Position numbers and translations under genes: made by a program. Of a stretch of DNA of 64,000 nt, positions 60,267-64,000 are shown one piece after another (the first letter of the stretch is position 1; every line of letters starts with the position of its first letter). The stretch lies in contig NZ_JAINZT010000002.1 of assembly GCF_020166515.1 (NCBI RefSeq), positions 186,001 to 250,000 of the forward strand. Direction: 5' to 3'. The notes under the pieces were generated by a model. It saw only the letters and a program-made list of their open reading frames with translations, was not told the origin of the DNA and ran no database searches. Origin of the DNA: Robertkochia flava (GTDB lineage: Bacteria > Bacteroidota > Bacteroidia > Flavobacteriales > Flavobacteriaceae).

Positions 60267-60301
60267 GAGTCTTGAGTCTTGACTCTTGATTCCTGGATCT
60301 C
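60267..60301. repeat. Heptamer array GAGTCTT
   Basis: Units GAGTCTT, GAGTCTT, GACTCTT, GATTCCT, GGATCTC, ending exactly at the stop codon of the minus-strand dehydrogenase gene (60302-60304). Confidence 0.85.
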
Positions 60302-61315
60302 TTAAACACTTTCCACCATCACCTTTACTGATTTACTGCTGTCGGCCTGCACCTCGAAGGCATGGGGTAGTTCATTCAGGGAAAAATGATGGGAAACGAT
60401 GGGGGTAATATCCAGTCCTTCATCCATCAGCCGGATGGCCTCTTTAAAATCCGCACCACTGTAAAACAAGGACCCTTTAACATCCAACCGTTTATAAACG
60501 ACCTCATTAGGGTCCAGCTCCATGGGTTTGCTGTAAATGGCCAGGACGGTTAATTTGGCATCAGGTGCCAGGAGCCCTAAGGTTTGCCTGAGTACCGGGC
60601 TTACACCGGTACATTCAAAGGCCGCATTCAGGTTGGGCAACTCGCCGGAATAATTAAGGGAACCAACCGTTCCGAACTCCTGAACGATAAGATCTTTAAG
60701 ATCGCCATCCGTTTTAGGGTTGAACGTGAATTTAGCGCCCAGTTTTTTGGCCAGTTCCAGCCGCTTCACACTCATATCGGAGGCCACAATATTCCGGTAA
60801 CCTTTACTTTTTAAACCTGCAATGGTGACCAACCCGATCGTACCGCAACCCGAAACGAGGATATTGTCGTCTGGTCGAAGGGCAGTTTTATTTATAGCCG
60901 CAAGACCCACACTCATGGGTTCGACCAGGGCGCCCATTTCGCTGCTTAAACTGTCGGGGATCACAAAAATATTGGAGTCCCTCATGGCATTATCAATTTT
61001 GACATAACGGGCGAAGCCTCCAGGACTCATACCCAACCCCGTTCCGTTGATCATCGGATTGACCACAACCCGATCGCCTACATTCATTCCCGCAATACTA
61101 CTTCCTTTTTCAATGATCGCGCCGCAGAATTCATGTCCGAGGACCGATCCCGGAGGCACAAGACCTTCATGGTAAATATGCAGATCGGTTCCGCAAATCC
61201 CCGTCATTTCCACATTAATGATCACACTGTTCTCTGACAGCCCGGGAGATTTCATTTCGTCTACACGGATATCGTGTACGCCATGGAACACTCCGGAAGG
61301 GTTTATTTCTTTCAT
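60302..61315 (-). CDS. Zinc-type medium-chain alcohol/polyol dehydrogenase without structural zinc site
   Basis: A 337-residue cytosolic MDR oxidoreductase. Catalytic-zinc residues are present: Cys41 (GICGTDLH), His61-Glu62 (GHEFCG) and Glu132 (VEPMSVG). The Rossmann motif GCGTIG (156-161) and the following Asp180 (VASDMS) indicate NAD rather than NADP. The lobe that normally holds four Cys for structural zinc reads 'VVVNPMINGTGLGMSPGGFARYV' and has none. Substrates in this branch include butanediol, sorbitol and threonine; I cannot choose. Single gene; heptamer repeats abut its stop. Confidence 0.88.
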   Translation of the reverse strand: MKEINPSGVFHGVHDIRVDEMKSPGLSENSVIINVEMTGICGTDLHIYHEGLVPPGSVLGHEFCGAIIEKGSSIAGMNVGDRVVVNPMINGTGLGMSPGGFARYVKIDNAMRDSNIFVIPDSLSSEMGALVEPMSVGLAAINKTALRPDDNILVSGCGTIGLVTIAGLKSKGYRNIVASDMSVKRLELAKKLGAKFTFNPKTDGDLKDLIVQEFGTVGSLNYSGELPNLNAAFECTGVSPVLRQTLGLLAPDAKLTVLAIYSKPMELDPNEVVYKRLDVKGSLFYSGADFKEAIRLMDEGLDITPIVSHHFSLNELPHAFEVQADSSKSVKVMVESV

Positions 61316-61450
61316 CTTTTCTCGATTTAAAGGATTAGGATACCCTAACTGGGGCCGGTACCAGGTATAATTCTTTTCAAAGTTAAGAAAAAGAGGTCAA
61401 GTAATTGAATTGCAGTAGTTTACGCGTGCAACTAAAAACCTCAAGTTGCG

Positions 61451-61700
61451 TGGGAAGTGAAAATGCAAACCCTCGCCCTGCTATCAAATACATATCGAAT
61501 TGGCTCCCCGCCCTGGTCAGGGAGGGGTGGACCCGGCTATTGCCGGGGACGGGGTGGGTTGTAATATTCACACCTGGGTTAGCTCGCTCCACTTGCTGGG
61601 CCAGGGGACCGAGCGTGAAGCAAAGTGCCGGTGGCACTTTGTAGCGATGGGGCCAGCTGGCGCGTGGGGATATGAAAATGCAAACCCGCACCCTGCTTCC
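61451..61700. repeat. Structured tandem repeat element, copy 1
   Basis: The word GAAAATGCAAAC occurs at 61459 and again at 61674, a period of 215 bp. Block B has hairpins CCCTG-GT-CAGGG and CCCGGC-TATT-GCCGGG within an outer CCCCG/CGGGG stem. Block A has CGCTC/GAGCG and the 9-bp hairpin CAAAGTGCC-GGT-GGCACTTTG (61621-61641). The same blocks occur at 63752-64000 in the same strand sense. A minus-strand frame of 146 codons across it is not credible as a gene. The rest of the 61316-61851 gap shows no gene. Confidence 0.88.
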
Positions 61701-61851
61701 CAGAACCGGTTTTTTGTTTTGCTTTCGCTTACATAAGCGAGCCTTTGACGCTCTGAAAAAGCTCATCTCTAACCAAATACCAGACACCTGATATTCACAG
61801 CAAACTATGAAGGGATCAGGCATCTGGCTCGGTTACAATCATATCAATCAT

Positions 61852-62838
61852 CTAAATGGTGATCAAAAACTCCTTAGTTTTTGTATCAAGAATGAGTTGA
61901 CTCTCATTTATGGCTTGATTCCCCATCCAACCCCCAATTCGGGTAAATGGGGTTACCAAAGGTTGAAGGAAGGCATACATATCTACGCATGAAACGCGGT
62001 TCATACGTAATTGAGTACCTCCAATGCTAAGCGCATAATCGCTTGCTTTACTGTTAATGTAGAATTTATCTTCCCAACTTTTAGCTGCAAATCTTTCTAC
62101 CGGAGCAGTTTCATCGGTATATTTTTCAAAACGGTTTTTGGTTGTAATTAAGCCAAAGGCCGAGCATCCGGAATCGTACAAAAACTCGTACTCCTTACCA
62201 TCAACGACAGCAGGCAGCATAACACGACGCCCCGGAAAATCAAAAGCTTTAAATCCATTGAGGTTCTGCATCCACTCAGGACGTTCTTCAAAGAACTGAA
62301 TGGTCTGATTTTTAAAATCAATTGATGTGATCCGGTCTACAAGGATATCGCTACCAATGGTGCCAATACAAACGTTAGTTTCCGGGTTCAACTCAGCCGA
62401 AAAGGTATTGCCATAATTGGGGTAGATCTTTACCATGGATAAGGTAACCGGTATACCCCCTAAAGTTAATTTCAGGGATTTCACGAACCGGAATCCGTCC
62501 TTCTGAACTTCCTCAAAAGTATACCCCAAATTACTTAATGAAATAAGATCCTTTTCATAGAGAAAAGAGTCAGGCGCACCTGTATCAAATTGCATATTGA
62601 GATTATGTTGAAGGTTGCCGATCTGGACAGGTATTAAAAGAGCTGACTGATATTCGATATGGCCTTCCACCTTATGATGGGTCCATTTAAAATTCATGGG
62701 GTGAGATTCATGACTGAGTTCTAAGTACGCCGGGCGTTCCTTAAAATAGGTGTTATTGAATTTTCTAATGCCATAAATTCCAAGAATGAATACAAGACCT
62801 AAAAGGCCTAATACGCTGTAACCGATAATTCTTTTCAT
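61852..62838 (-). CDS. Membrane-anchored pepsin/retropepsin-like aspartyl protease
   Basis: 328 residues. An N-terminal TM helix (about 5-24) anchors a two-lobed protease-like domain. The first site is FDTG (Asp85) with hydrophobic-hydrophobic-Gly in 'IGTIGSDIL'; the second is YDSG (Asp222, DSG instead of DTG) with 'IGGWMGNQAI'. Two Asp sites in one chain fit bacterial pepsin-like or shewasin-like enzymes; active-site Ser for Thr in the second lobe is a permitted variant. The substrate is unknown. The gene is bracketed, with its XRE neighbour, by two copies of the structured repeat. Confidence 0.78.
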   Translation of the reverse strand: MKRIIGYSVLGLLGLVFILGIYGIRKFNNTYFKERPAYLELSHESHPMNFKWTHHKVEGHIEYQSALLIPVQIGNLQHNLNMQFDTGAPDSFLYEKDLISLSNLGYTFEEVQKDGFRFVKSLKLTLGGIPVTLSMVKIYPNYGNTFSAELNPETNVCIGTIGSDILVDRITSIDFKNQTIQFFEERPEWMQNLNGFKAFDFPGRRVMLPAVVDGKEYEFLYDSGCSAFGLITTKNRFEKYTDETAPVERFAAKSWEDKFYINSKASDYALSIGGTQLRMNRVSCVDMYAFLQPLVTPFTRIGGWMGNQAINESQLILDTKTKEFLITI

Positions 62839-62956
62839 GATTAGTTAAAATTTTGAATAAACATTAATTAAACTTTCATGAAGCAAAGAAATAGCGAATC
62901 TCAGTAATAGCGCGGGATTTCATGCCGCCAATTTTACGACAATTTCAGTTTCAGGT

Positions 62957-63538
62957 CTAAATAAGACGCAAAGGGAGGTTTAAAAAATCAAAATCCTGGT
63001 GTTGAATCTTAATGGCAGTACGGATGATCACTACGATATTAAAAAGGTAGGCAAGAAGCACTGAAATCAATATCAAAGGAATACCGGGGAATAGTTTTGC
63101 AACGGTAAATGGCAATAAGATAAGTAGTAGAGATAGGATAAGCGTAAACAAAATTTGAAAATTAACGATCCGTCGACCTACATCATCTACGAGTTGGGAA
63201 TCCCGGTTGCTCCTCCAGAGAATTAAAGGCAGAATCAGATTCCCGAAAGGAATTCCAAGAAAGGATAAGACCGATAAATTTATGATCCTAATGGTGGTGA
63301 TTTCAGAATCCCGAGAACGCTTGGTGTTTATAAATTTAGCCTGTAAGGCAGAAGGGTCCATATTGAATTCTTCCGCCAGTGCGCTTAAGGTAAACCCTTT
63401 AGGAACTTTATTTGTGTTTTCTAAACGCTGGATCGTACGTAAAGACAGGCCCGTTTTCGCAGCTAGATCATTCTGGGTGTAACCTTTTTGTTCTCGTATG
63501 GATTTAAGAATACTCACAAAAAAAGTGTATTTGAACAT
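62957..63538 (-). CDS. XRE-family HTH regulator fused to a DUF4870-like membrane domain
   Basis: 193 residues. An HTH_3 domain (about 8-60; 'LKSIREQKGYTQNDLAAKTGLSLRTIQRLENTNKVPKGFTLSALAEEF') is joined to three or so hydrophobic segments ('NLSVLSFLGIPFGNLILPLILW', 'FQILFTLILSLLLILLPF', 'GIPLILISVLLAYLFNIVVII'). The fusion is a membrane-tethered regulator seen in Flavobacteriia; its target is not known. Because the adjacent protease-like gene is also a membrane protein, regulated proteolysis is conceivable but unproven. A perfect TAnnTTTG element sits at 63607-63614, giving a leader of about 60 nt. Confidence 0.85.
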   Translation of the reverse strand: MFKYTFFVSILKSIREQKGYTQNDLAAKTGLSLRTIQRLENTNKVPKGFTLSALAEEFNMDPSALQAKFINTKRSRDSEITTIRIINLSVLSFLGIPFGNLILPLILWRSNRDSQLVDDVGRRIVNFQILFTLILSLLLILLPFTVAKLFPGIPLILISVLLAYLFNIVVIIRTAIKIQHQDFDFLNLPLRLI

Positions 63539-63606
63539 CCGGGTTCATTATAAAACTCACGGATGTGATTATACCTAATTGAATGGTGATTATTTTTTAT
63601 TTAATC

Positions 63607-63614
63607 CAAAACTA
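63607..63614 (-). promoter_or_regulatory. Candidate -7 element TAGTTTTG for the XRE gene
   Basis: Reverse complement CAAAACTA is a perfect TAnnTTTG match, 69-76 bp before the start codon at 63538. No clear -33 motif was seen. Confidence 0.45.
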
Positions 63615-63751
63615 GAAGAAGTTGTTAAAAAAACACAGTTTTATTTTCCTTTTTCAGAATTTATAAAAGTGATCTTGTCCATAAAAAACGTGTTTATTGC
63701 GCTCAAGATTGCAAGTCAGATGCTACAATAGTTTAGAAAAACGTATCGGAG

Positions 63752-64000
63752 GCATTTTCACCTGGGTTAACTCGCTGCGCTCGTTGGGCCGGACCGAGCG
63801 TGAAGAAAACAGCCGGTGGCTGTTTTTAGCGAAGGGGCCAGCCGGCGCGAGGGGAGGTGAAAATGCAAACCCGCTCCTGCTATCAAATAAATATCGTATT
63901 GGCTCCCCGCCCTGGTCAGGGAGGGGTGAACCCGGCTAGTGCCGGGGACGGGGTGGGTGGTAATATTCCCACCTGGGTTAGCTCCCTTTGGTCGCTGGGC
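63752..64000. repeat. Structured tandem repeat element, copy 2, cut by the window end
   Basis: CACCTGGGTTA occurs at 63759 and 63970, a period of 211 bp. Block A is bounded by the perfect inverted repeat GCATTTTCACCT (63752) and AGGTGAAAATGC (ends about 63875). It holds CGCTCG/CGAGCG and the 9-bp hairpin AAAACAGCC-GGT-GGCTGTTTT (63806-63826). Block B follows with the same hairpins as copy 1, and a further block A begins before the window ends. Confidence 0.9.

Noticed and set aside
61383-61823. A 146-codon minus-strand frame
   Set aside because: It runs through the structured repeat; its sequence comes from the hairpins and lacks a normal protein composition.
61451-64000. Integron attC sites flanking a gene cassette
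   Set aside because: Hairpins and cassette layout are suggestive, but no GTTRRRY core with a matching RYYYAAC partner is seen and no integrase is in the window.

Overview
The window reads as chromosomal DNA of a member of the Bacteroidota, most likely a marine-type Flavobacteriaceae. The evidence is three SusC/SusD pairs, many lipoproteins with a G/S-C lipobox, several perfect TAnnTTTG -7 promoter elements, almost no Shine-Dalgarno sequences, and flavobacterial gene families such as DUF4369-TlpA, lamin-tail surface lipoproteins and four-helix-bundle proteins. The genus cannot be named from the sequence alone. I saw no rRNA, tRNA, transposase, integrase or CRISPR array.

Layout. Positions 1-4200 hold the tail of an M13 peptidase gene, small unknown genes, a c-type cytochrome lipoprotein and a nitrilase-family hydrolase, among dense short-period repeats. 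Positions 4229-14449 (minus) form a six-gene operon: SusC, SusD, SGNH hydrolase, DASS/SLC13 anion symporter, a lamin-tail surface lipoprotein and an esterase lipoprotein. It faces a divergent ToxR-like membrane regulator (14632-15786). Positions 16013-20844 hold small genes and a BCCT osmolyte transporter overlapping a universal stress protein gene. Positions 21029-25584 hold a four-helix-bundle gene between inverted octamer arrays, then the tesA / ybbA-ybbP cluster. Positions 25654-33019 hold an amidohydrolase, a ChaN-like protein, an M16 peptidase, a K+-channel-like protein, a 48-residue membrane protein and DUF1028-TPR.

Positions 32036-50679 are the most coherent system. An ECF sigma factor (plus) is divergent from FecR, then STN-SusC, SusD, TlpA and DUF1028 (minus). 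Beyond it lie a second SusC/SusD/lipoprotein set and two more TlpA-like lipoproteins. Four minus-strand promoters here share TTAAGGGT, a spacer of exactly 15 nt and CGTT, which defines a probable ECF regulon. A possible antisense small RNA lies in the leader of the second SusC. No carbohydrate-active enzymes are present, so the substrate is more likely peptide-like or another non-glycan nutrient.

Positions 50899-61315 hold DinB and GNAT genes, two outer-membrane barrels, a second M16 peptidase, a TonB receptor and a zinc-type dehydrogenase. Positions 61451-64000 hold two copies of a structured, partly tandem repeat of about 211-215 bp, with a hairpin whose stem covaries between copies. They bracket an aspartyl-protease-like gene and an XRE-membrane gene.

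Across the whole window, gene 3' ends and convergent junctions carry degenerate 7-bp tandem arrays, with a second class of 8-bp arrays. These resemble in form the heptamer STRR repeats of cyanobacteria.
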